The notes under the pieces: generated by a model | Told to the model about the DNA's origin: nothing | Seen by the model: only the letters and a program-made list of their open reading frames with translations | The model's database searches: none | Made by a program: the position numbers and the translations under genes | In this document: piece by piece, positions 1 to 8,766 of the stretch | Layout: the number at the start of each line of letters is the position of its first letter | Numbering within the stretch: position 1 is the stretch's first letter | Assembly: GCA_045046905.1 (NCBI GenBank) | Contig: JASFYU010000058.1 | Coordinates: 1 to 58,764, forward strand | Source of the DNA: JASFYU01 sp045046905 | GTDB taxonomy: Bacteria; Bacteroidota; Bacteroidia; Flavobacteriales; Flavobacteriaceae | Direction: 5' to 3' | DNA length: 58,764 nucleotides

Positions 1-30
1 TTCACTGTTCACTGTTTACTGTTTATTGTC
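1..30. repeat. Heptanucleotide tract after permease 1
   Basis: Four imperfect period-7 units of the CACTGTT/TACTGTT/TATTGTT type begin a few bases past the stop codon of the first permease. This is the same placement seen after several other genes of the array. The window edge cuts the tract, so what lies beyond, including further permeases, is unknown. Confidence 0.8.
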
Positions 31-35
31 ATGTT

Positions 36-2465
36 CTATTCGCTTCGTAAACTTATTACGGGGTTGGCCAATGCTGATTTTATAGCTAGAAAACCTACGG
101 TTAGTGCCCCAATAAATACTGAAACAGCTCCAGCAAAGGCCAACAACCAAAATGATAGCTCTATGCGGTAAGCAAAATTTTGAAGCCAATAATCGCTTGT
201 CCACCAAGCAATAGGGGCAGCTACTATAAAAGCAACGATGACTAGTTTAAGAAAATCAGTTGTGTGCAGCATTACTATTTGCGAAACGGTTGCCCCTAAA
301 ACTTTACGAACACCGATTTCTTTTATACGTTGATTTATAGATAAACGAGACATACCCAATAGGCCGAAACAACAGATAATCAAAGACAGAATAGTGGCTA
401 TATTGACCAGTTTTTGCCATTGCTGTTCTTTTTTGTATTGTTCTGCATTCTGATCATCTAAAAAATTGTATGTAAACACCGCATTTGGCATGATGGTTTT
501 GTAAATTTTTTCCAAGGCCAGAATAGCTTCCTGTTGTTTTGACTTTTCAAATTTGACCAGTATATTCCCAATTGGAGCTTGTAACATAGAAATGAACATC
601 GGTTTGATAGGTTCTCTAAGCGAACCAAAGTGAAAGTCTTTCACTACCCCAATAATTGTTTTATTTTGATTGCCTTCATCATTTTCGATTAACCTTATAG
701 ATTCCCCCAGAGGGTCTGATAAATTGAATTCTTTTACGAAAGTTTCGTTTACAATAACTGAATTTGTAGGATCGGTTGAAAAATCGGAAGAAAAATTTCG
801 CCCTAAGAGCATTGGAATTTCAACATCAGGCAAATAATTTTCATCAACACGCATAAGTGAAGCTTCTATTTGTTTATTATTGACAATTACCCCTTCTGAA
901 AAATGATTTTGGGCATAAGAGACCGACGTTATAGCCGATTCTTTTAATAATTCTTCTTTCAACACCTTACCGATGGCGGCGTAATCTCGGTTTCCTGAAA
1001 TAGTTGTAGTAATGATTTGATTGGGATTATAGCCCAAATCTTTGGTACGTATATAATCCATTTGGGTATGGAATACTATGGCTGCAATAAATAAAAATAT
1101 TCCCAAAGAAAATTGAAAAACGACCAGTCCACGGCCAGCCAAATTTCTACCACTCCATTTTAATTTATTGTAAAGTACCTCAGCTGGTCGCAGCTTAGAA
1201 AGGACAAAAGCAGGATAAAGGCCTGCTAGTAAAATGATAGATCCAAAAATTATAATCAGATACACCCCTGATTGAAAATTGAGCATTTGTGTAAATACAA
1301 ACTGTTTAGCCGTTAGCGAATTGAAAAATGGAATCAATAGTTTTACAGACAAAAGAGAGAGTAAAAATGAAATACCGCAAAGCAAGCCTGACTCGATAAG
1401 AAACTGAAAAATAATTTGAGTTTTGTTACCTCCAGCTACTTTTCTGATTCCTATTTCTTTTGCTCTTTTAATAGCTGAGGCAATGCTTATATTTATAAAA
1501 TTGATGGCTGCCATTATCAAAATAAATAAGGCAATGACGATAAAAACAATAGAATATATTGAGTTGCTAGTGTCTACGATTCCAGTCTCAATACCAGAAT
1601 TGTTGTCTTTCATGAGCGGACTTAAGTGTATATTCGAAATATTTTGTAATCCATAGCTAATCTCAGAATCAAAACCATACCTAGCTATCTTTTGTTCCAC
1701 CTGGTCTTTGGCATGTATGGCAAACACACGATTGAATTTTTGCTCTATCGCCGCTAGATCTGCTGAAGGTTCTAAAACCACAAAGGTTCCTAAATAGGCG
1801 TTTAGCCAATTGGTGTCGACCCAAGTAACTTCCTGAAAACTGAAGGGAAGTAAAATTTCAAATTGAATGGAAGAGTTTTTTGGAGCATCCTTTGCAACGG
1901 CTGAAATTACCAAAGGTTTTTTTAAGCGCTGAAAAGCAGGGTTGTGGTCCATACGCAGCACTTTGCCCACTACATCGGTAGCGTTGAAAAGTCGCATAGC
2001 GGTACTTTCAGAAAGCACAACCGAGTTTACTTCATCTAAAACGGTATTAATATCGCCATGCAACAATGGGAAGGTAAAGACATCAAAAAAATTGGAATCA
2101 ACGAATAGTATATTTGAAGTTAGTGTTTTGTCATCGGTAGAGACATCGTAATAAATTTCGCCACCCAAGACTCGAGCATACTTCTTTATTTCAGGAATGG
2201 CATCTTTAAATGCTTTTCCTTGCACTTGCCCCGTTCCTCCTACGGTTTGTGCAATGGCTCCTTTATGCTCTACCAAATTGGTGGTAATCCTGTACAAGTT
2301 TGGATTATTGGCATGAAAATCATCAAAACTATGTTCCTCATTCCAATAAATTCCTGCAAAAAGCAAACAGGTAATCGCTACCGCCATGCCTATGATATTT
2401 ATCAAGGAATAGAACTTATTGTTGGTGAGGTTTCGCCAAGCGATTTTAAAATAGTTCTTGATCAT
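36..2465 (-). CDS. FtsX/MacB-type ABC transporter permease (array member 1, distal)
   Basis: Inner-membrane subunit of a MacB/LolCE-like exporter, about 809 aa. An N-terminal TM (about residues 15-40) is followed by a periplasmic MacB_PCD domain and an FtsX unit containing NFINISIASAIKRAKEIGIR. A second periplasmic domain comes next, then a C-terminal FtsX unit with RIKEIGVRKVLGA and three TMs. The protein ends in NPVISLRSE. Having both halves in one chain gives about eight TMs, so it could supply a full pair of transmembrane domains. No ATPase is fused. The start at MIKNYFKIAWRN is chosen by alignment with its paralogs. Upstream lie three in-frame copies of a Met-Thr hexanucleotide, so initiation could also occur up to 2483. 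It is the last gene of the minus-strand array and probably shares the internal sigma-54 promoter with permease 2. The substrate is unknown. Confidence 0.93.
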   Translation of the reverse strand: MIKNYFKIAWRNLTNNKFYSLINIIGMAVAITCLLFAGIYWNEEHSFDDFHANNPNLYRITTNLVEHKGAIAQTVGGTGQVQGKAFKDAIPEIKKYARVLGGEIYYDVSTDDKTLTSNILFVDSNFFDVFTFPLLHGDINTVLDEVNSVVLSESTAMRLFNATDVVGKVLRMDHNPAFQRLKKPLVISAVAKDAPKNSSIQFEILLPFSFQEVTWVDTNWLNAYLGTFVVLEPSADLAAIEQKFNRVFAIHAKDQVEQKIARYGFDSEISYGLQNISNIHLSPLMKDNNSGIETGIVDTSNSIYSIVFIVIALFILIMAAINFINISIASAIKRAKEIGIRKVAGGNKTQIIFQFLIESGLLCGISFLLSLLSVKLLIPFFNSLTAKQFVFTQMLNFQSGVYLIIIFGSIILLAGLYPAFVLSKLRPAEVLYNKLKWSGRNLAGRGLVVFQFSLGIFLFIAAIVFHTQMDYIRTKDLGYNPNQIITTTISGNRDYAAIGKVLKEELLKESAITSVSYAQNHFSEGVIVNNKQIEASLMRVDENYLPDVEIPMLLGRNFSSDFSTDPTNSVIVNETFVKEFNLSDPLGESIRLIENDEGNQNKTIIGVVKDFHFGSLREPIKPMFISMLQAPIGNILVKFEKSKQQEAILALEKIYKTIMPNAVFTYNFLDDQNAEQYKKEQQWQKLVNIATILSLIICCFGLLGMSRLSINQRIKEIGVRKVLGATVSQIVMLHTTDFLKLVIVAFIVAAPIAWWTSDYWLQNFAYRIELSFWLLAFAGAVSVFIGALTVGFLAIKSALANPVISLRSE

Positions 2466-2819
2466 GGTCATGGTCATGGTCATGTTAATATTAAGTAATG
2501 AGTACTAAGTAGTGAGATTGTTTGTTTTCAACACTCATTGTTCACTTTCCTCTTTCAACTTTTAATTCTCAACTGATAACAAACAGTTTGCTTCGTACCT
2601 CGCAAAAACGTTCTATTGCTAACTGTTTACTGTTTACTGTTTATTGATAATTGTTCATTGTTTACTGTTCACTGTTCACTGTTCACTGCCAACTGATAAC
2701 AAACAGTTTGCTTCGTGCCTCGCAAAAACGTTCTATTGCTCACTGTTTACTGTTCATTGTTTACTGTTCACTGTTCACTGTTCACTGTTTATTGTTTATT
2801 GTTTATTGTTTATTGTAAA
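2466..2819. repeat. Intergenic block: permease leader, two dispersed repeats, heptad tracts
   Basis: No gene is credible here. Next to the permease-1 start is a short leader (about 2484-2513) built of AGTNNTN heptads, which also precedes permeases 4, 5 and 6. Two copies of a ~47-bp dispersed repeat (2571-2617 and 2691-2737) contain AACAAACAGTTTGCTTCG and CCTCGCAAAAACGTTCTATT. Each is followed by period-7 tracts (2618-2690, 2738-2819), the second running into the stop codon of permease 2. Open frames across the tract encode Leu-Phe-Thr-Val-His-Cys repeats. They are artefacts of a 7-base period without stop codons. Confidence 0.85.
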
Positions 2820-5228
2820 CTATTCGCTTCGCAAACTTTCTACCGGGTTTACAATTGCTGCTTTAACCGTATGGTAACTTACTGTGATCAATGCAACTAA
2901 AGTCACTACTATGCCTACCAAAATAAAAGTTAACGGACTCATATACATCTGGTGTTCATAATTCTCAAGCCAAGTTTGGGCAACAAACCAGGCTATGGGC
3001 AATGAAATCAGTAGGCTAATCAGCACTAGTTTTAAAAAGTGCCATGAAATCATGCTGACCACATTATTGACCGATGCTCCCATTACCTTTCGAATTCCGA
3101 TTTCTTTTGTACGTGATTCAATGACTAATAACGATATAGCAAAAAGCCCCATACAGGATAAGAAAATAGCTATCGCAGATGCGAGACCAAAAATGGTGGC
3201 CATGGTTTTTTCTGCCTCATACCACGCTTGAAGGTTTTCATCTAAAAAAGAAGCCTTGAATTCTGAATCTGAAGTTACTTTCTTCCAGACTGAAGAAAGT
3301 TTATCCATTGCAAGCTGAGGGTCATTGGTTTGTGTTTTAATGAAAATATAATTGATAGCCTTAGTAGAGGAAAGGAATATCACAATAGGTAGCGTTTCAG
3401 CAGATGGTGAATGAACATAGAAATCAGCAACTACTCCAATTATTTGATTGCCTGAAGTACTGGTTTCGCCTCCAAAGAACTTGCCGATAGGATCTGTTTC
3501 TCCCATGGCCTTCACAAAACTTTCTGAAACCACCACAGCATTTATGGAGTCGGTTGCAAAGTCGCGGCTAAAATATCTTCCTTGTATCAAAGGAATGCCT
3601 AATGTTTTTAGATAGTCGAAATCTGCGAGAATCCGGTCAGTATCAATTCGGTTTTGATTGTATATAAAATCTTCATTAACTCTAGAAGTTACTCTATCTC
3701 TTCCCCTTCCTAAATTACCATCACTGCCAGTAATAGAAACCACATTAGGGTCTGTTGCCAGTTCATTGCGCATTCGATTTAGCACTTTTCGACCATCTTC
3801 TAAATTACCAACGGGAATGCTCACCACTTGTTCTTTTTCAAAACCTATTGGTTTTTGTCGTAAATAATCAAGTTGTTGGCCAGCGATTATACTGACACAA
3901 ATAAGTAAGCTCGAAATTGCAAACTGACTCACCAGCAGCGTGTTTCGTAACACTCCGGGTTTTTTTGTAGAAACGTTTCCTTTTAAAATCTGAACAAGAT
4001 TAAAATTGGTCATTTTTAAAGCAGGGTATCCGCCGGCAATCAAAGTAACCATCAAAAAAATACCAAAAATAATAGCAATAAAATCCACTTCAAACAAGGT
4101 CGAAATGCTTATACCACCCCCAAATTGCGAATTAAAAAAGGGTACAAGCTGCGTTGCAAGGGCAATACCAAGTACAAAACCGATAAAGTAAAGCAAGAAA
4201 GCTTCGCCCCATAATTGGGTAAAAAGTTGCCCCCTAAAAGCACCCAAAGTTTTTCTTACCCCCAATTCACGACTTCTCTTAAAAGCATGGGCTATATTGA
4301 GATTTACGAAATTGAAACAGGCGATTAAAAGAATGAATGCCCCTAATGCCATAATCGCATAAATCAATAATAAGGGTGCACTTCTTGGACCAGAAAAATG
4401 AACATCTTCAATATTGATCAAGTTCAAACTCATCAAGTCTAAAGTGTTCTCAAGTTTGGGGTGCTCAATTCTCAGCTGTGCCAATTGCTCAGGATAGTAT
4501 TTCTCAATCAACGAAGACAATTTACTTTGCACTAACTGATGATTACTATTATCAGACAGTTTGATAAAAATATTGGAGATATTATTGTCCCATCTTGTAT
4601 TGTTTACAGCATAATCCTCAAGTGCTTCAACCCTAGCTAAGGCATCAAATCTAATACTAGAATTTCTAGGAGCATCTTCAACTATCGCAGATACAGTATA
4701 TGATTTTTTATTTCCCTTTTTACCTATTTGTATTTCCTTGCCTATGGGATTGGTCTCTCCAAAAATTGCCGAAGCCGTGCTTTTATCCAAGACGATGTTT
4801 TGTAAACCTGAAAGGGCAGTGGCCTTATCGCCGACTAGAATCGGAAAATTGAAAATCTCAAAAAACTCGGAGTCGGTTCTAGTAATAGATCGTTCTATAC
4901 TTTTATCCTGATAAGAAATATTTTCAACCGCTCCCATTATTCTTACAGCAACTTCAATATCAGGAATATCACTCTCCAAGGCCGATTTTAAGGGTAAAGG
5001 CATTGATGAACTAATTCCCATACCCTGAGTGGTATTCATAAAGAGGGTCGTCTTGAATAATTGGCTTTTATCTTTATGGAAAGAATCGTAGCTCAGATGT
5101 AAATAAGCAGCTAAGAATAGCACGATACTGACCGAAAATGCTATGGCGAGACCGGCAATATTGATAAAAGAATGAAGTTTGTTTCTTCTAAGATTTCGCC
5201 ATGCGATTTTTAGATTGTTCTTTATCAT
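2820..5228 (-). CDS. FtsX/MacB-type ABC transporter permease (array member 2)
   Basis: 802-aa permease with the double MacB_PCD/FtsX layout. It is the most divergent member by eye. The first FtsX unit reads NFVNLNIAHAFKRSRELGVR rather than the usual NFMNLSTASS form, and the last loop has ENYEHQMYM where its paralogs have FAYRIEI. The second FtsX unit carries RTKEIGIRKVMGASVNNVV and the chain ends in NPVESLRSE. The start is MIKNNLKIAWRNL, as in permeases 3 and 7. It is the first gene after the 222-bp gap that holds a candidate sigma-54 promoter and tandem enhancer sites, so it probably begins a second transcription unit with permease 1. Its export substrate cannot be told from sequence. Confidence 0.93.
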   Translation of the reverse strand: MIKNNLKIAWRNLRRNKLHSFINIAGLAIAFSVSIVLFLAAYLHLSYDSFHKDKSQLFKTTLFMNTTQGMGISSSMPLPLKSALESDIPDIEVAVRIMGAVENISYQDKSIERSITRTDSEFFEIFNFPILVGDKATALSGLQNIVLDKSTASAIFGETNPIGKEIQIGKKGNKKSYTVSAIVEDAPRNSSIRFDALARVEALEDYAVNNTRWDNNISNIFIKLSDNSNHQLVQSKLSSLIEKYYPEQLAQLRIEHPKLENTLDLMSLNLINIEDVHFSGPRSAPLLLIYAIMALGAFILLIACFNFVNLNIAHAFKRSRELGVRKTLGAFRGQLFTQLWGEAFLLYFIGFVLGIALATQLVPFFNSQFGGGISISTLFEVDFIAIIFGIFLMVTLIAGGYPALKMTNFNLVQILKGNVSTKKPGVLRNTLLVSQFAISSLLICVSIIAGQQLDYLRQKPIGFEKEQVVSIPVGNLEDGRKVLNRMRNELATDPNVVSITGSDGNLGRGRDRVTSRVNEDFIYNQNRIDTDRILADFDYLKTLGIPLIQGRYFSRDFATDSINAVVVSESFVKAMGETDPIGKFFGGETSTSGNQIIGVVADFYVHSPSAETLPIVIFLSSTKAINYIFIKTQTNDPQLAMDKLSSVWKKVTSDSEFKASFLDENLQAWYEAEKTMATIFGLASAIAIFLSCMGLFAISLLVIESRTKEIGIRKVMGASVNNVVSMISWHFLKLVLISLLISLPIAWFVAQTWLENYEHQMYMSPLTFILVGIVVTLVALITVSYHTVKAAIVNPVESLRSE

Positions 5229-5304
5229 GGTTGGTTTTTAAACTGTTTTCTTGGATATCAGCAGGCACTTGACCTAGTTTATACCAAAGGATATGAAATT
5301 CAAA

Positions 5305-5319
5305 CCCAATTTCATGCCA
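5305..5319 (-). promoter_or_regulatory. Candidate sigma-54 (-24/-12) promoter of permeases 2 and 1
   Basis: On the minus strand TGGCATG (5319-5313) is followed by AAAT and TGGG. The -24 half fits the sigma-54 consensus, but the -12 half keeps only the T and G of TTGC. The expected start site, near 5292, leaves a ~65-base leader to the ATG at 5228. The call rests mainly on its twin before tolC, which shares TATGGCAYGA and nearly the same distance to paired enhancer dyads. Confidence 0.5.
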
Positions 5320-5380
5320 TATAAGTACTATTCTTATAATCAGGTGATTATAATTAGTCTTGCTATATCAAACCTTCTTA

Positions 5381-5423
5381 ACTGTCAAATAGTTTGACAA
5401 AAAGTGTCCACTATTTATACAGT
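5381..5423 (-). promoter_or_regulatory. Candidate tandem enhancer (UAS) for the sigma-54 regulator, copy 1
   Basis: Two dyads lie exactly 22 bp apart: ACTGT-N11-ACAAA at 5381-5401 and AGTGT-N11-ACAGT at 5403-5423. The first contains a perfect 7-bp inverted repeat (TGTCAAA/TTTGACA, 3-bp spacer). The same pair, in the same order and with the same 22-bp phase, is at 25978-26020 upstream of tolC. Such spacing places two activator dimers on one helix face two turns apart, as is known for NtrC-family proteins. The hairpin might instead act in termination after permease 3. Confidence 0.6.
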
Positions 5424-5450
5424 GATATTGCAAAAAGAAAGAAGTCAGTT

Positions 5451-7856
5451 CTATTCTGCCTTTAAAGCTCTTACCGGGTTCATCAATGCCGCTTGTACAC
5501 TTCTATAACTTATTGTTGCAAATGCCACAAATACCGCAATAAGTCCGGCCAAGGCAAACACCCACCATTTAATTTCAATTCTATATGCAAAATCTTCAAG
5601 CCATTTGTTCATAAAGTAATAGCCCAACGGAAAAGCAAGACCCATTGAAATCACTACTAGTTTTAAAAAGTCTTTGGCCAATAGGCTTACTATTTGTGGC
5701 ACGGAAGAGCCCAATACTTTTCGGATTCCGATTTCTTTAAAACGCTGTTCAGCTGTAAAGGTGACCAAGCCGAACAGACCCAAACAGGCTATGAAAATGG
5801 TCAGTAATGCAAAAATTTGCAATATGTTTCCCATTCTATCATCTGCCAGGTAAGTTGCCTTATAGGATTCATTTAATACGGTATAACTAAAGGGTTCTTC
5901 TACATTATAAGCGTCCCATAGCGCTGTGATACTTTCTATAAGCCCTGCCATTTCAGCGACATTCGCTCTCACAATCAAACCTCCGTAAGGCTTATTGAGC
6001 ATAATCAAAGGGGCTATTTCTTGACGTAGCGAATGAAAATTGAAATCTTTTACAACACCAATCACTCTATGGTTTTGTTCTATATCACCGATATGGATTG
6101 TAATTGTTCTATTTATAGGGTCATTGCCGAAACCTAGTTTCTTTACGGTTGTTTCATTGACAATTACACCCAAGGAATCTGCACCGAACGCTGTTGAAAA
6201 ATTTCTTCCTTTACTAATTTCCATTCCCATGGTAGGAATGTATTCTTCATCTATATTATAAATATTAGTGCGGCGATCAAACTTATGATTAATATAAATA
6301 CCTGTCATATTTATATCTGACCTACCTGAAGGCACAAAAGCCGATGTGGTCACATTGGTTACTCTTGAGTCATTACGAATCTGATTTTTAAAGGCATCTT
6401 TATTGGCTCCCAGAAAATAGGCTTCACGCAACACCAATAATTGTTCTTTTTCATAACCGATATCTTTGTTTCGGATAAAAGACATTTGTTGTTCAACAAT
6501 AATAGTGGCTATGATTAGCCCCACCGAAACAACAAATTGAAAAATAACCAATCCGCTCCTAATTCCTTTGGTTTTTCCTGTACCTGAAAATTTATTTTTT
6601 AAGGCGGAAATGGGGTTAAAAGAGGAAATAGAGAAAGCCGGAAACCACCCTGCCAATAGACTAATGAACACTACCAAACCTAAAATGGCACCCATAATTT
6701 TTGGACTTAGCAAATAGGTTATCTGCAATTCTTTTCCTGATAAGACATTGAACATGGGAAGCATAAGTACCACAAGCACCAATGCCACTATTGTTGAAAC
6801 TGTTGTCGCAATAAACGACTCCATTAAAAACTGACCGATTAATTGTTTCTTGTTCGAACCCAAAACCTTGCGAATACCTACTTCTTTTGCCCTTTTTGTT
6901 GAGGACGCTGTCGAAAGATTCATAAAATTGATACAGGCAATCAACAACATAAATAAGGCAACAGCACTAAAAATATAAACCGCTTTTATATCGCCCCCTT
7001 TCTCTAGCGTACTTGCACTGGAAAAATTAGATTTTAAATGAATATCTGCAAGTGGTTGAAGAAATAGACCAATATCACCGTCTTTGGTGAATTCATCAAA
7101 AGACATTCCTATTTCGGCCTTCATTTGAGGCCCCATATATTTTTTAATGATGGCGGGTAATTTAGCTTCCAAATCCTTACTATTCGACCCTTTTTTTAAC
7201 ACAAGGTAACTGTGATATCCAGAATCCATCCATGAGGTATTTCTGGCATTTTTATACCCTGTCATAGAAGCGAACATGTCAAAATGAAAGTGACTATTGT
7301 CGGGAACTTCGTCAATTATCGCTGTTACCGTAAACTGTAGATCGTCTATATCTAAAACCTGACCAATAGGATTGGTCTTTCCAAAATATTTTACAGCCTC
7401 ATTTTGGGTAAGTATTATAGTATTAGGTTCGTTTAAGGGTGTGTTTTTGTCACCTTCAATGATCGGCAAAGAGAAGATATCGAAGAAATTTGAATCTACA
7501 TATGCAAAGGTGCTAGTTCTATAGGCCGTATTATTATAGGTAACCTTCGGATTAGAAATTCTTTTAAGACGAGTAGCTTCAAGAACCTCTGGGAATTCTC
7601 TTTGTAAGGTATGTGCAACCGGAGGCATAACAATGGCTTCTCTAATCTCTTCGCCATTAATTTTAGCTTTAAATACGACACGAACAATTTCATTTGCCTT
7701 TTCATTGTAACAATCATACGACAGTTCATCTGCCACAAAAAGCAAAATAATTAAACACGTGGCGAGACCAATAGCGAGACCAATGACATTTATCAAGAAC
7801 AACCCTTTGCTCTTGATAACGTTGCGCCACGCTATTTTTAGATTGTTCTTTATCAT
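5451..7856 (-). CDS. FtsX/MacB-type ABC transporter permease (array member 3)
   Basis: 801-aa permease with the full double layout. Motifs seen are NFMNLSTASSTKRAKEVGIR in the first FtsX unit and RFKEIGIRKVLGSSVPQIV in the second, then FAYRIEIKWWVF before the last TM. It ends in NPVRALKAE, unlike the SLRSE/SLRTE ending of the other seven. Its ATG lies three bases after the stop codon of the GIN-domain gene, so the two are probably translated together. Unlike most members it lacks a heptad tract after its stop codon. The 222 bp downstream instead hold the second candidate control region. Confidence 0.93.
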   Translation of the reverse strand: MIKNNLKIAWRNVIKSKGLFLINVIGLAIGLATCLIILLFVADELSYDCYNEKANEIVRVVFKAKINGEEIREAIVMPPVAHTLQREFPEVLEATRLKRISNPKVTYNNTAYRTSTFAYVDSNFFDIFSLPIIEGDKNTPLNEPNTIILTQNEAVKYFGKTNPIGQVLDIDDLQFTVTAIIDEVPDNSHFHFDMFASMTGYKNARNTSWMDSGYHSYLVLKKGSNSKDLEAKLPAIIKKYMGPQMKAEIGMSFDEFTKDGDIGLFLQPLADIHLKSNFSSASTLEKGGDIKAVYIFSAVALFMLLIACINFMNLSTASSTKRAKEVGIRKVLGSNKKQLIGQFLMESFIATTVSTIVALVLVVLMLPMFNVLSGKELQITYLLSPKIMGAILGLVVFISLLAGWFPAFSISSFNPISALKNKFSGTGKTKGIRSGLVIFQFVVSVGLIIATIIVEQQMSFIRNKDIGYEKEQLLVLREAYFLGANKDAFKNQIRNDSRVTNVTTSAFVPSGRSDINMTGIYINHKFDRRTNIYNIDEEYIPTMGMEISKGRNFSTAFGADSLGVIVNETTVKKLGFGNDPINRTITIHIGDIEQNHRVIGVVKDFNFHSLRQEIAPLIMLNKPYGGLIVRANVAEMAGLIESITALWDAYNVEEPFSYTVLNESYKATYLADDRMGNILQIFALLTIFIACLGLFGLVTFTAEQRFKEIGIRKVLGSSVPQIVSLLAKDFLKLVVISMGLAFPLGYYFMNKWLEDFAYRIEIKWWVFALAGLIAVFVAFATISYRSVQAALMNPVRALKAE

Positions 7857-7859
7857 TCC

Positions 7860-8648
7860 CTATCGTATTTTCTGTATGGTTGCTTCTCCAATAACAATTC
7901 CTCTTTGTACTTCAGGGTTGCCTTCGTATGCTACAATGGCTTCACCATAGGCCGTTATTTTTAGATTTTCTGAAACATTGAATCTAAAGCTACCCTCACC
8001 ATAGGCTGTAATTTTAGTGGTTTCATTATTCACCTCCAAGGTATTTATCTTGCTCTCACCATAGGCCGTGAATTTTTGACGTTCTATTGAACCCCCTTTT
8101 ATTTCTAAATAGCTATTTCCATAAATTGTGGCCCGTAGGGATTGTAATTTTACCTCATTGAGATACACTTGAGATCCTCCATAAATTTTTAATCGGAAGC
8201 TATCCACCTCCAAGGGACTTTCACAAATAAAAGTTTCCTCTCCTCGCAAGGAGAGTTCTTTTAATGCGGTATAAGTGACTGTAGCGGTAACTATGGTGCC
8301 TTTGTATATAGACCTTCTTCCTTGCCATTTATCTCTCCTGACTTTTTCTGATTTGGTCACCATTTTAGCGTCATCTAAATAGAGACGAAGTGTTTTACCG
8401 TGTACTTCTATATTTATTTTTTCATGGGGTACACTTATATTTTCAATGGTGACCGTTTCTTCATCCCCTTGTTTAAACACTACTTGAATATGAGGGCTTA
8501 CGATTACTTTATCAAAATGGGTAACTGTCACAGTTTTGGATTGCGCCTGTGTTTTTACCGTACTAAAAATGACCATCCCTATAAAAACTAAGATTTTTAT
8601 AGGGATGAACTTGTTTTTTTTAGCTGTTTTTCTTTGATTGTTTTTCAT
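7860..8648 (-). CDS. GIN-domain (DUF2807) putative auto-transporter adhesin head protein
   Basis: 262-aa exported protein. A basic N-terminus and hydrophobic stretch (about residues 17-33) lead to a probable signal cleavage after TQAQS. The rest is a repetitive beta-rich DUF2807-type domain with recurring TAYGE/IYGGS/GEA motifs, typical of right-handed beta-helix proteins. The start at MKNNQRKTAKKNKF is preferred: an earlier in-frame ATG at 8711 would add residues encoded by a dispersed intergenic repeat. It sits inside the permease array between members 4 and 3 and is three bases from permease 3. Proteins of this domain are often found near Bacteroidota ABC or regulatory genes, but their function is not established. 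It could be a cell-surface or periplasmic partner, or cargo, of that permease. Confidence 0.85.
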   Translation of the reverse strand: MKNNQRKTAKKNKFIPIKILVFIGMVIFSTVKTQAQSKTVTVTHFDKVIVSPHIQVVFKQGDEETVTIENISVPHEKINIEVHGKTLRLYLDDAKMVTKSEKVRRDKWQGRRSIYKGTIVTATVTYTALKELSLRGEETFICESPLEVDSFRLKIYGGSQVYLNEVKLQSLRATIYGNSYLEIKGGSIERQKFTAYGESKINTLEVNNETTKITAYGEGSFRFNVSENLKITAYGEAIVAYEGNPEVQRGIVIGEATIQKIR

Positions 8649-8673
8649 GATTTTTCTTTTTGCCCTTTCAACT

Positions 8674-8764
8674 CTTAACTGATAACAAACAGTTTGCTTC
8701 ATACCTCGCAAAGACGTTCTATTTTACTGTTTACTGTTCACTGTTTATTGTTTATTTTAAACTG
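8674..8764. repeat. Dispersed repeat plus heptad tract
   Basis: A copy of the AACAAACAGTTTGCTTC ... CCTCGCAAAGACG repeat (8677-8724) is followed by period-7 units (TACTGTT, CACTGTT, TATTGTT) reaching the stop codon of permease 4. The arrangement matches the block before permease 1. Confidence 0.8.
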
Positions 8765-8766
8765 TT

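Noticed and set aside
2644..2877. Open frame rich in Leu-Phe-Thr-Val-His-Cys repeats, with a sister frame at 2715-2900
   Set aside because: It is a by-product of a stop-free 7-base period; three units make seven codons in any frame. It also overlaps the permease 2 coding end.
7496..7738. 80-aa minus-strand frame inside permease 3
   Set aside because: It is an out-of-frame shadow of the permease coding sequence.
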